A stretch of DNA of 64,000 bases from assembly GCF_002879885.1 (NCBI RefSeq), contig NZ_PNYA01000004.1:124001-188000 (forward strand), in the 5' to 3' direction. The position numbers and the translations under genes are program-made. The notes below the pieces were generated by a model. The model was not told the origin of the DNA. It did no database searches and worked only from the letters and a program-made list of their open reading frames with translations. Shown here one piece after another: positions 34,550 to 42,924 of this stretch. Source of the DNA: Trinickia dabaoshanensis. Its GTDB lineage: Bacteria > Pseudomonadota > Gammaproteobacteria > Burkholderiales > Burkholderiaceae. The stretch's first letter is position 1. Each line of letters starts with the position of its first letter.

Positions 34550-37348
34550 ATGAAACCAAGATTCGTTCACGGGCAGTCCGGCGCTCATCGATTCCACCGG
34601 CAACGCAGCACGTCGTCGAGACTGCTGACCTTCATGCTCGCGTCGCTCGCTGCCCGCGGTCTGCTCGTTCAATCGGCACTCGCGCAGTACACCTGCCCTT
34701 CGTCCTGCGCTGGGCTCACGCTCAGAGGCGGGAACACACAGACCGTCAATTCAGGTGGGCTCGCCACTTCCACGACCCTCAACGGCGGCTTCCAAACGAT
34801 CAATTCCGGTGGCGTGGCTTCCAGTACCACCATCAACAACTTCGGGCAGCAGGGCATTTTCACGGGCGGCGCGGCCGACACCACCACCGTCAATAGCGGC
34901 GGCGGACAGTTCGTTCTCGGTGGGGCCGCGACGCATACCACGGTCAACAACGCCGGCTTCCAGGAGGTCGATAGCGGAACGGCGAGCGGGGTCACCGTCA
35001 ACGATTTCGGCGCGCAATACGTCTCGGGCGGCACGGTCACGAGTACGACGGTCACCAACGGCTACCAAGAAATCGACGGTGGAACGGTGATTGGCACCGC
35101 AGTCAACAGCGGAAGCTACCAGAACGTTATCGGCGGATCTGTCGATCAGAGCCGGATCAACGACAGTCTGCAATCGGTCAACGCAGGCACGGTGACGAAC
35201 ACCGTCGTCAGCGGCAGCGCGGCAGAGCAGGACGTATCGGGGGGGGCGGTCGTCGGCACGACGGTCGTTGGCGGCACGCAGTTCGTATCGTCGGGCGGGG
35301 TGGCCAGCGCGACGACGCTTGGGGCAGGCGCCAGTCAATATGTCAGTAGCGGCGGCGCGGTATTCGGCACCGCGGTGAGTGGCGGTGCGCAATACGTCTC
35401 GTCGGGCGGCAACGCTGCCGGCACCACCTTGCTGAGCGCCGGAATTCAGTCTGTCTACGCCGGCGGCACGGTCACCGGCACGACGATCAATAGCGGCGGC
35501 TTGCAAAACGTTTTTTCGGGCGGCGTCGCAAGCGCGACCACAGTCAACGGTGGCGGGACCCAGTTCGTCACGAGCGGCGGCCTCGTAATGGGCGCAACCG
35601 TCAATTCGGGCGGCGTGCAAACCGTGAATAGCGGCGGCATCATCTCGGGTACTGTCGTCTCCACCGGCGGCGTGCAAAGCGTCGCATCGGGCGGCGTGGC
35701 GCTCGGTTCCGTGATATCGAGTGGCGGCGTTCAAGCCGTATCGAGCGGCGGTATGGTACAGCCTACCGCCGTACGCCAGGGCGGCGCGATTATGAACAAC
35801 GGCACCGTCATTTTCGCTCCAACCAGCACGACGACATTCGACGGCAGCCTCACGGGCAACGGCGCTGTCTCGCAGCAAGGCGCCGGCACGACCATCGTGA
35901 CGGGCGACAACCATGCGTTCGCCGGCACGACGACCGTAACCTCCGGCACGCTGATGATCGGCGACATCGGAAATGCGGGCGCATCGTTGGGCGGCAACGT
36001 TGTGGTCACTTCAGCAGGCGCTTTGCGCGGCCACGGCTTGGTCGGCGATAACGTCGCCAACGGGGGCGTCTTGATGCCGGGCGGTACCATCGGCACGCTG
36101 ACCATCGGTGGCAACTACACGCAAAATACGAACGGCACGCTCGTGATCGAGCTGAGCCCGACCTCCGCTTCGCAGCTCAAAGTTCAGGGCACGGCCGCGC
36201 TCGGCGGCGGCCTGCAGATGGTCTACGATCCAGGTACTTACTCGGCACGCCGCTATGCGATCCTGACTGCGAACAACGTCGGAGGCCGCTTCGACAGACT
36301 ATCGAATGTGACCCAACCCGGCGTCGATCTGTCAGGTCTCACGCCCTCGCTGGACTACAGCGCCAGCGAGGTCGATCTCGTGCTCGCGCCGTTCGCCCCA
36401 CCGGTCACGATCGCCCCGCTCGACACGAGTATCTATACGGCGCTCGCTTCGACGGCGGCGTTGGGCGAGCGCGCGTTCGACGCGGCGCTGATGGGTCACC
36501 TTGCGACTTCCCCCACCATCGATCGCGCAGGCAAACGCAACAGCGCATGGGCCACGCTCATGGACGGCTACGCACGCGCCGACGGCGACGGCGCGGCTTC
36601 TGCGTTCGGCGCCCATCGCTCGGGTTTTGCCGCAGGGTTCGATCACGAGATCGGCAATGGAACCGTGGGCGGCGCGATCGGCTACGAACACGACGAGATC
36701 AGCGAAAGCGCTACGCCCAGCACCGGCAAACTCGACACGCTGCACTTCGCGATCTACGGACGTCGCATGTTCGGCCCGGTCGAGGCATCGGGCGTCTTCG
36801 GTTATGGCTTCAGTTGGGCGAGCGAGAAGCGGCCGCTCGCCCCCGGCCCGAACGGCACGCCGGAAGGCAGCAACCACCTTCAGTCGCTGAGCGGCTCGGC
36901 GCAAGCCGGCATACCGTTCGAGATCGGCAGCCATACCGTGTTGGAGCCGCATGCCGGACTGCATTGGGCATGGCTGCATGGACAGGGTTTCGCTGAATCA
37001 GGCGGCAACGGACAAAATCTCGCAGTCGGCGCCGACACCGTACACAGTGCGCAGCCCTACCTCGGCCTCTCGCTGATGCATGCCTTCGGCACGATGGCCG
37101 AACCCGTGAGCGTTCATGTCGACGTGGACTACGCGTACGAGTTGGCAAATCGAAACCGCTCGGTGACCGTCTTTACCCAAGACGGCACGGCCTTCGCCTC
37201 GCCGGGCGCACCGCTGGCGCATCACATCGTTTCGATCGGCGCCGGCGTGCGCGCACAGGTCCGCCCGTCGTGGTCTATTTCGGGCGACGCATCGACGCAA
37301 CTGCGCGTGGGTTCGATGGTTCACCTTCAACTCGATTACCGGTTCTAA
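34550..37348 (+). CDS. Self-associating autotransporter adhesin (AIDA-I type)
   Basis: 932 residues. Long basic signal peptide (about 1-46, ending VQSALA). Passenger from about 50 to 425 made of some twenty strand-loop-strand repeats of about 19 residues (consensus GGxxxxTxVxxGGxQxVxSGG), the AIDA/TibA type that is O-heptosylated. Then a PATR-like element (GAGTTIVTGDNHAFAGTTTVTSGTL), a linker fold (GALRGHGLVGDNVANGG), and a C-terminal beta-barrel of about 280 residues ending in LQLDYRF with terminal Phe. Two Cys near residue 49-53 may form a disulfide. Role: aggregation and adhesion. The start at 34550 has AAGGGAGG 7 nt upstream. Confidence 0.92.
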   Translation: MKPRFVHGQSGAHRFHRQRSTSSRLLTFMLASLAARGLLVQSALAQYTCPSSCAGLTLRGGNTQTVNSGGLATSTTLNGGFQTINSGGVASSTTINNFGQQGIFTGGAADTTTVNSGGGQFVLGGAATHTTVNNAGFQEVDSGTASGVTVNDFGAQYVSGGTVTSTTVTNGYQEIDGGTVIGTAVNSGSYQNVIGGSVDQSRINDSLQSVNAGTVTNTVVSGSAAEQDVSGGAVVGTTVVGGTQFVSSGGVASATTLGAGASQYVSSGGAVFGTAVSGGAQYVSSGGNAAGTTLLSAGIQSVYAGGTVTGTTINSGGLQNVFSGGVASATTVNGGGTQFVTSGGLVMGATVNSGGVQTVNSGGIISGTVVSTGGVQSVASGGVALGSVISSGGVQAVSSGGMVQPTAVRQGGAIMNNGTVIFAPTSTTTFDGSLTGNGAVSQQGAGTTIVTGDNHAFAGTTTVTSGTLMIGDIGNAGASLGGNVVVTSAGALRGHGLVGDNVANGGVLMPGGTIGTLTIGGNYTQNTNGTLVIELSPTSASQLKVQGTAALGGGLQMVYDPGTYSARRYAILTANNVGGRFDRLSNVTQPGVDLSGLTPSLDYSASEVDLVLAPFAPPVTIAPLDTSIYTALASTAALGERAFDAALMGHLATSPTIDRAGKRNSAWATLMDGYARADGDGAASAFGAHRSGFAAGFDHEIGNGTVGGAIGYEHDEISESATPSTGKLDTLHFAIYGRRMFGPVEASGVFGYGFSWASEKRPLAPGPNGTPEGSNHLQSLSGSAQAGIPFEIGSHTVLEPHAGLHWAWLHGQGFAESGGNGQNLAVGADTVHSAQPYLGLSLMHAFGTMAEPVSVHVDVDYAYELANRNRSVTVFTQDGTAFASPGAPLAHHIVSIGAGVRAQVRPSWSISGDASTQLRVGSMVHLQLDYRF

Positions 37349-37386
37349 CGCGGAGCGGCTGTTCGGCCGTCCCTTCTCTTGTCACG

Positions 37387-38514
37387 CTAAAAATCCTCGG
37401 GCGCATACTGTGCCGGGTGCGACGGCAGGTTATAGTCGCGCGGATCCACCGCGACATCGGCGATACGCGTGGCTGCACGGGTGATATCGCGAAGATCGCG
37501 GGCGCCCAACGTACGCGCCGTTTCGGTCGCGTGAATTTCTTGGCGCAATGGCGCCATCCAGCGTTCATTCGTCGGTATCGGCGTTGCCCACCCGTGCCCC
37601 CCGTCTTCCGGGGGAGGCGCCAGATAGGCCGGGTTGGGCTCTTCGATCATTCTGTCCACTGCGCACTGTGCGAACGCACCCGAGACGACCGGTGTCGCCG
37701 GCCAGAGCGAAGACTCCGGGTACCGGAAATTGGGCCCAAGTGCGTTCATCGCTTCGCGCACATCACTTTTCAGTTGACGACCATGTCGGCGGTGCAGCTT
37801 CCTCATCTGAGCATGTGCCTTGGCGCCGGTTGTCCGATCGTAATGGTGCTCGACCGTTAACTCATGCCCGTTACTCGAAGATGCGCCGTCGTCGGCGAAG
37901 ATGGCAGGGCCTTTGCCCCACGGGTCCATGATGACGTGATGGGATCGGTCAGCGTGGTCGCCGCGCAACTCGGCCCAACTGTGGTCGTCCGTCTCATCGG
38001 TCACGACGCAGACCTGCTGGCCCTCCCTCAGCTTGGCGGCATGCAAAAAGGCCGCTACATGAGCATGCTCTCCGCAGTTGCCGGCCTGCGCGGCCAACGA
38101 GCTCGCAGCGACGCGAACCGGGTGGTCGAATGTGTGCGGAAGGTTCTTCCTGGCCCGGCGGCCGGCCGCCGTTCGAATCGAACTCACCCCATTGCTGTAG
38201 TCGACGTCGTCGGTCATGTTCCCGCGGCCATACGCCAGCGCCTCACGCGTCTGCATGACCGTCTCGTTCGCACGCACGAGGTTCTCGAAATCGTCGCCCT
38301 CCACCGGCCGTCCGGTGATCTGGCGGTCCAGAAGGTACCCGCCCAGTTGCAGTTCGCCATCGGGCAGCGTACTGCGCGGCGCAAGACCTGCCAGCATCCC
38401 CGATGCTCGCGGCGCGCGAGGCGCGCTCGTCGTCGGCTCGTCGGCGTGCCATTCGGTGTGCCACTCGACCGGTGCCTCGTGGCTTGCACTCATCTTTCCA
38501 ACACAACCGCCCAT
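37387..38514 (-). CDS. T3SS effector, HopX/XopE (AvrPphE) transglutaminase-like family
   Basis: 375 residues. Transglutaminase-like fold with a probable catalytic triad Cys147 (AGNCGEHAHVAAFLHAA), His178 (DDHSWAEL) and Asp197 (VIMDPWGKGP), as in HopX/AvrPphE and XopE. The N-terminus MGGCVGK has Gly2 and Cys4, suited to myristoylation and palmitoylation in the host and so to plasma-membrane targeting, as described for XopE proteins. The conserved N-terminal block LGGYLLDRQITGRPVEGDDFENL precedes the triad. A perfect PIP box is 67 nt upstream. A frameshifted paralogue follows at 38786-39870. Confidence 0.85.
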   Translation of the reverse strand: MGGCVGKMSASHEAPVEWHTEWHADEPTTSAPRAPRASGMLAGLAPRSTLPDGELQLGGYLLDRQITGRPVEGDDFENLVRANETVMQTREALAYGRGNMTDDVDYSNGVSSIRTAAGRRARKNLPHTFDHPVRVAASSLAAQAGNCGEHAHVAAFLHAAKLREGQQVCVVTDETDDHSWAELRGDHADRSHHVIMDPWGKGPAIFADDGASSSNGHELTVEHHYDRTTGAKAHAQMRKLHRRHGRQLKSDVREAMNALGPNFRYPESSLWPATPVVSGAFAQCAVDRMIEEPNPAYLAPPPEDGGHGWATPIPTNERWMAPLRQEIHATETARTLGARDLRDITRAATRIADVAVDPRDYNLPSHPAQYAPEDF

Positions 38515-38581
38515 TTCCGCCCCTCAGGATAAATCGCGACGTTACTTTCCCGCGAAGACCGAATGACTTCTCACCATCACG

Positions 38582-38606
38582 GCGAAAAGATCGGGGTTGC
38601 AGCGAA
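38582..38606 (-). promoter_or_regulatory. PIP/hrpII box for the HopX-like gene
   Basis: On the minus strand TTCGC (38606-38602) and TTCGC (38586-38582) are 15 bases apart, 67 nt before the start at 38514. Confidence 0.85.
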
Positions 38607-38696
38607 ACGTATTCGGCCTTTTCGAACTACTTCGATTTCAACGCCAAAGAATGGTTAACGGTGTCCCAACCGCCAGGAAACAAATGTCGAAAAAAT

Positions 38697-38731
38697 CTAG
38701 AAATCCTCGGGTGCAAACTGTGCCGAGTGCG
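38697..38731 (-). pseudogene. 3' stub of a third HopX-family copy
   Basis: This 35-bp stretch matches the last 35 bp of the HopX-like gene (37387-37421) at about 31 positions, including the same TAG stop; it would encode SAQFAPEDF against PAQYAPEDF. Similarity stops abruptly on both sides. It is best explained as the remnant of a duplicated gene lost by recombination. Confidence 0.6.
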
Positions 38732-38785
38732 ATTGAACGCGGCCATGAGCGAATGGACCGGTGCATCGAATAATCCTTCGTAGTG

Positions 38786-39870
38786 CTAAAAATCGTCGTC
38801 CTCGGCCAGCGCCGGATGTGGTCTCATTGGATAGCCCAGCGGGTCCGCTGCAACCTCGGCGATCCGCGTGGCCGCCCGCGCGATTTCGCTGGGACCGCTC
38901 GCTCCCAGCGTCACGGCCATGTCCGTAGCGTGGAACGCCAGGACGGCCGGGTCGACTCCTGCGTTCATGGCGTGCGCGACGTTCCATGCGAACTCATCGG
39001 AGAGGACGGGCGTCGGCGCCCGGACCGTATCCTCCTCGTACCGGAAATCGGGTCCGAGTTGTTTCATCTTCCGGCCAAGCTCGGCGTCCATCCGCCACTG
39101 ACGCTGTTGCCGTAACTCATGCAACTGTGCGTGGGCGTTGGCACCGGTCGCTCGGTCGCTCGGTCGTAGTGATGATCGACATCCACTTTGTGCGCCTCTC
39201 TGGAAAACGCACCGTCTTCCGCAAAGATCGCCGGACCTTTGGCCCAAGGATCCATGACGATGTCTTGAGCACGGTCGGATGTCTGCGCGCGCAACTCCGC
39301 CCAACTGTGATCCGCTTTGCCCGCGACATAGAGGTGCTCGCCTTCCCCGAGCTTGGCGGCATGCAGGAAGGCGCCCACGTGAGCGTGCTCGCCGCACTTG
39401 CCGGCCTGCGCTGTCGTCGCGGCAGCGACGGCGCGCACGGCAGGATCCAATGGCTCGCCGGATGGCAATTTTTGCGGGATCGCACGCCTCGAGAGACGGC
39501 CCGCCTCCGTTCGCAGCGAACTTTCGCCGTTGCTGTGCTCGATATCGACCGTCACATTGCCGCGACCATGCCTCAATGTCCGGCGTGTTTCCCTGACGGT
39601 CTGGTTCGCGCTTCTGAGCTGTTCGAACGCGCGACCCTCCACAGGGCGGCCCAGAATGCGGCGGTCCAACAGGTAGCCTCCTAGTTGGCATTCGCCATCG
39701 GACAGCGCGGCCGGCGTCGCATGCACCTGGTGCTCCGGTAAGGCCGCTGTATCGGTCGCATACCCGGACGACGACCACTGCCCCGCCATGCTGTGTGATG
39801 GATGATATGGATCGTCGCCCGCCGGAGCGAAATAATCGGGCCTTCGGCGAAACGGCGTGAGTCTTCGCAT
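38786..39870 (-). pseudogene. Second HopX/XopE-family gene, broken by an 8-bp duplication
   Basis: The frame from 39870 reads a transglutaminase-like domain with all triad residues (Cys159, His188, Asp207), closely like the protein of 37387-38514, as far as DHHYDRAT near residue 239. It then shifts and stops at 39064 after 268 residues. Homology continues in another frame from GANAHAQLHELRQQ to the stop at 38786. At the break the 8-mer CGGTCGCT is present twice plus six bases (39145-39166); removing one copy restores the frame exactly. No N-terminal Gly2/Cys4 motif and no PIP box in its 97-bp upstream gap. A truncated product with the full triad could still be made. Confidence 0.8.
39145..39166. 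repeat. 8-bp tandem repeat at the HopX2 frameshift
   Basis: CGGTCGCT occurs at 39145-39152 and 39153-39160, followed by CGGTCG. Copy-number change by slippage would switch the reading frame on or off. Confidence 0.8.
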
Positions 39871-39882
39871 CTGCCCCGCGAA

Positions 39883-39907
39883 TTCGCTAGAGCGGAATAT
39901 CTTTCGT
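39883..39907 (+). promoter_or_regulatory. PIP/hrpII box for the CheD-like effector gene
   Basis: TTCGC (39883-39887) and TTCGT (39903-39907) are 15 bases apart, 60 nt ahead of the start at 39968. Confidence 0.85.
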
Positions 39908-39967
39908 TTTCATTCGATCACACGGGGCGGCATACAGAGAAAATGCGTGATCTTAAAGGAGACCGAT

Positions 39968-40612
39968 ATGGGTATTTGTTTTGGAAAACCCGCACCAATC
40001 TCTCGTGGACAGTCATTTACCCCTTCCGCTGATGCCGCCCCGGCACGACGGCCACAGCCCTCGCCGTCGGCGCGCAATGCGGAGGAAGGTGTCCTTTCCG
40101 GTCTGCCGCGGCGAGGCCAACAGGCCAGTTCATCCCGTCATGTGGTTGTCGACGCCGATTCGTACCGTAACGTGGTCGATTTCTCCGCTGCCGCTACGAA
40201 AGTCGAGCGACAAACCATTACCGAGCCGGGCGAATCATTGCGGACATCCGCGCTTACGGTATGCACTGGCGTAGTCGTCGGCGGCGTACGCCGCAATAGC
40301 GACGGCAATGTCGCCGCCTCCGCCGTATCGATGTACCACGTTTTACCGGGCGTACCGTCACCCGGTGTGTCCATTGCACGGAAAGTGAACGTGTTAATCG
40401 CGGCCGGTTTTGAAGTCAAGGCGGCCATCGCCGGTGGCGACGGCACGACTCGAGCAGGACAGCAAGTGCGCCACGCCTTGGAAGGAATGCTCCAGGAGAT
40501 GGGAGTCCCCCTCCAAGCCGGCCCGCTTTCCGACGGATTCAAATCGCACTTTATTTCCGCAAAAATCGAGGACAACGGAGAAATCGATTACGAGCTATAT
40601 AGTGGCCATTGA
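39968..40612 (+). CDS. Candidate T3SS effector with CheD-like deamidase domain (HopAF1/XopAF type)
   Basis: 214 residues. N-terminus MGICFGKP has Gly2 and Cys4, a likely host acylation site like the neighbouring HopX-like protein. A Pro/Ser/Arg-rich linker follows to about 55. Residues 90-205 follow the CheD pattern: LTVCTGVVVGG (Cys99), then SMYHVLPG (His124), AAIAGGDGT, a helix VRHALEGMLQEMGVPL, and KSHFISAKIEDNGEI. CheD-type enzymes deamidate glutamine. HopAF1 of Pseudomonas and AvrXv3/XopAF are effectors with this fold. A perfect PIP box and no chemotaxis genes alongside argue against a genuine CheD. Ribosome site AAAGGAG at 39955-39961. Confidence 0.65.
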   Translation: MGICFGKPAPISRGQSFTPSADAAPARRPQPSPSARNAEEGVLSGLPRRGQQASSSRHVVVDADSYRNVVDFSAAATKVERQTITEPGESLRTSALTVCTGVVVGGVRRNSDGNVAASAVSMYHVLPGVPSPGVSIARKVNVLIAAGFEVKAAIAGGDGTTRAGQQVRHALEGMLQEMGVPLQAGPLSDGFKSHFISAKIEDNGEIDYELYSGH

Positions 40613-40762
40613 TGACGATCGAAGAGAGGCGCAAACACGCCTCTCGCCGTATGAATGCGCGGAGTCGGCCCCAAAGTAAGTCCCAGTGCGAGACGACTCA
40701 GGCGATGCCTCGCCCTGCTCCGCCTCATGCTTTTGCCAACTGTCGCTTGCTCATACCCGGTT

Positions 40763-41206
40763 TTACACACCGTATCGCGCCAAATCGAAATTGGATGCAA
40801 CCTTCTCCAACCATTGCGCGACCGGCTCGGCCACCTCCGACGATACGTCCTGATCCCAAAACTGCGAGGCAACGAGAATGTCGAGGTCGAGCCCATCGAG
40901 CGAAAACCTCGTCATCACGGCACCGATCTGCAATTTCCTGGCGCGCTCGACGATGCTCCAGACATTGACTTGACCGGCATTGCAAAGGAGCTCGATTCGA
41001 AATGCTTCCTTTTCCACCGCATCGAGCGATTGTTCGGGCAGCCAGTCGACCCGTGAAGCCAGCAGTTCATCCTGCAGCAACACGCACAGAAGCCGCTTCG
41101 CCTGGGCGCCCGTGAGCGGAACGACGACGAACCGCTCCGTTTCGAATTTCTTTGACTGCGCGGGGTTTTCGGCCCAACGATCTCTGCGGTCCTCGTTTGT
41201 ATTCAT
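40763..41206 (-). CDS. Degenerate GNAT-like protein downstream of the metalloprotease effector
   Basis: 147 residues, acidic. The order FETERFVVVPLTGAQAKRLL, then VDWLPEQSLDAVEKEA, VWSIVERARKLQIGAVMT, LDLDILVASQFWDQDVSSEVAEPVAQWL follows a RimJ/RimL-type acetyltransferase. The acetyl-CoA loop (normally W-G-x-G-x-A) reads W-D-Q-D-V-S, so the key glycines are lost and catalysis is doubtful. It lies 58 bp after the metalloprotease gene on the same strand and probably shares its PIP promoter. It could be an accessory or chaperone-like protein, an effector, or a decaying gene. Confidence 0.5.
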   Translation of the reverse strand: MNTNEDRRDRWAENPAQSKKFETERFVVVPLTGAQAKRLLCVLLQDELLASRVDWLPEQSLDAVEKEAFRIELLCNAGQVNVWSIVERARKLQIGAVMTRFSLDGLDLDILVASQFWDQDVSSEVAEPVAQWLEKVASNFDLARYGV

Positions 41207-41264
41207 CGATTTCAATTGAAACGGGTTAAAACTCCAGAATCTTGGAGACGGCGCCGCGTCACCC

Positions 41265-42650
41265 TCAGAGCACCGGCTTCCATGCGGCATGAATCGCATC
41301 ACGGATCTGCGCCATCGCCTCCCCTTGCGTCTCGCGGTCGAAGCCGTAGAACGCCTGATCGAATACCGTACCAAGCTGAGCCCGCAGTTCACCGGCTTGC
41401 ATACGTATCGCTTCGGCCTGCGTCGGCGAAATGCGGCTGAATGTCGCGACGGGCAGATAGTCCATTGCCCAATTGCCGTCGTTCCCGGAACCGGGCGTCG
41501 GCTCGGGCGGCACGCTGCCGGTCGCGAGCAGCGCCGCGCCCACGAAACACTCGGCCAGCCGCTGCTGTTGTGCACGATTGCTTGGCTTGATCGAGCGCCA
41601 GGCCGTGTTCGTCACGTCTTGTGGCCAAATGTTCACCGCCGCGGACGTCACGGCTCGGATCGCGTCGGCGTCGCCGCTGAAGTAGGCTCTTTGCAGCGTG
41701 TCGCTGCCGACGGCTCGCTCGAGTTCAGCCGCGGCGGTGGCCCACCGCTTCCCGTTGGACAGCCGGCTGAAATCATGCGGGCCCAGCTTGCCCACGGCGT
41801 GGCCTGGAAGGCGATCCGCGAAATGCTCGGTCAGCGCCTCCTCGATCGATTCCGCATGAGGACTTCTTGCGAAAGCGGAGACAAACGCCTGATGCGTAAA
41901 GCAATGCAGGTATTCGTGATGCACGGCGTGGCGGCCGCCTGCATTCGCCGCGAAGCGATTCAATCGCATATCCGTCGGACGCCAATCGCCCGATCGGTAG
42001 TTGCGGCGCTCCACGTTTCCCGCCGTCGCCATCGACATATCGTCGACTATCCGCGGCGTGACGCCGTAGCAGGCGCTATCGGGCGGAATGAAGTTGCCGT
42101 GCTGTTCGATGACGTCTGCTCGGCCTTGTGCGACGGTGTGCTCGTCGACACGTTCGGCGAAGGAGATGCCTCCGCCGAGTACACCGAGGGGGCGCTCGAT
42201 GATGTCGCGCGGATTGCGAGCCGCTCGATAGGCGGTGGAAACCGCCGCCAAGCCGACGTAGATTTTCGTCGCGCGAGCGAGCCCGTTTACCGTTGCGCGG
42301 GCCGCCCGGCGCGCCAGTTGCCCGACGCCGCCGGGGTCGGCCGCGTTTGCGTCGCCTGCCTCGGGCGCTTCGTGCGATTCCGAGGTCGAGGCCTGCGCCT
42401 GCCGATGACGACGCTCGCCGACGGCGCGACGCCTTCGCATCGTCGCAGGCTCGAAGGACGTGGACCCCGATCCGCTCGCTTCCGATGAACGCTCACGCCG
42501 TGGGCCCAGCGCTTGCAAATGTGCCCCTTGATCGCGCGAAAACGCCGGCTCCGCCCCAGCGTTTTCGTCGCCGCGCTCGTGGGCGGCATCCTCGTGGTGG
42601 TCGACGTCGCCGTACTCGGCGTACCCGCTCGACGAGCTTACTTTCGGCAT
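41265..42650 (-). CDS. Candidate T3SS effector, HExxH zinc metalloprotease
   Basis: 461 residues. Acidic, Ser/Glu/His-rich disordered N-terminus (1-110), one weak hydrophobic stretch (about 125-143), then a protease-like domain with HEYLH at residues 245-249 and a downstream acidic segment SIEEALTEHFADRL (268-281) that could supply the third zinc ligand. HopH/XopG-type effectors are also zinc proteases, but I cannot place this protein in that family with confidence. ATG 42650 (MPKVSSSSG) has GGAG six bases upstream and is chosen over the ATG four codons earlier. A perfect PIP box lies 137 nt upstream. Confidence 0.7.
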   Translation of the reverse strand: MPKVSSSSGYAEYGDVDHHEDAAHERGDENAGAEPAFSRDQGAHLQALGPRRERSSEASGSGSTSFEPATMRRRRAVGERRHRQAQASTSESHEAPEAGDANAADPGGVGQLARRAARATVNGLARATKIYVGLAAVSTAYRAARNPRDIIERPLGVLGGGISFAERVDEHTVAQGRADVIEQHGNFIPPDSACYGVTPRIVDDMSMATAGNVERRNYRSGDWRPTDMRLNRFAANAGGRHAVHHEYLHCFTHQAFVSAFARSPHAESIEEALTEHFADRLPGHAVGKLGPHDFSRLSNGKRWATAAAELERAVGSDTLQRAYFSGDADAIRAVTSAAVNIWPQDVTNTAWRSIKPSNRAQQQRLAECFVGAALLATGSVPPEPTPGSGNDGNWAMDYLPVATFSRISPTQAEAIRMQAGELRAQLGTVFDQAFYGFDRETQGEAMAQIRDAIHAAWKPVL

Positions 42651-42787
42651 CAAGAACTCCATGCGGATCGTCGTAGCGAGCTCACCATGGCGAACGCCGG
42701 CAATGGCGGCGAAACCGTGCGTGGTGGCTACGATTGATTAGAATCTTCGTTTTTCTCATACCGAAGCCTCGAGACCACGCGTTGGCG

Positions 42788-42812
42788 GCGAAAGAAGCAG
42801 GCCCAAAGCGAA
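42788..42812 (-). promoter_or_regulatory. PIP/hrpII box for the metalloprotease effector gene
   Basis: On the minus strand TTCGC (42812-42808) and TTCGC (42792-42788) are 15 bases apart, 137 nt before 42650. It directly follows the hairpin behind the chemoreceptor gene. Confidence 0.85.
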
Positions 42813-42834
42813 AGGCGCCCAAGATGGGCGCCTT
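42812..42834 (-). terminator. Hairpin downstream of the chemoreceptor gene
   Basis: AAGGCGCCC (42812-42820) and GGGCGCCTT (42826-42834) form a 9-bp stem with a 5-nt loop. On the minus strand the stem ends in TT, then TCGCTTT. It lies 91 bases past the chemoreceptor stop; a plausible but T-poor terminator. Confidence 0.5.
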
Positions 42835-42924
42835 CGAGGGAGCATCGACGAGATGCTCGAGGAGACAGCGGACCTGCTGCTTCGCAGGCCCGCGACAGCG
42901 GGGAAGTGAAATGCGGCCTAGTCC

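Noticed and set aside
34740..35790. Regular short repeats, considered as a CRISPR array
   Set aside because: They translate to strand-loop-strand repeats of the autotransporter; DNA repeats are imperfect and in frame.
39871..39967. PIP box for the frameshifted HopX copy
   Set aside because: On the minus strand the available TTCG words are not 20 bp apart; the only exact box there points the other way, to the CheD-like gene.
39968..40612. Annotation as a chemotaxis CheD protein
   Set aside because: No cheR or cheB neighbours, the N-terminus is an acylation-type effector leader, and a PIP box precedes it.
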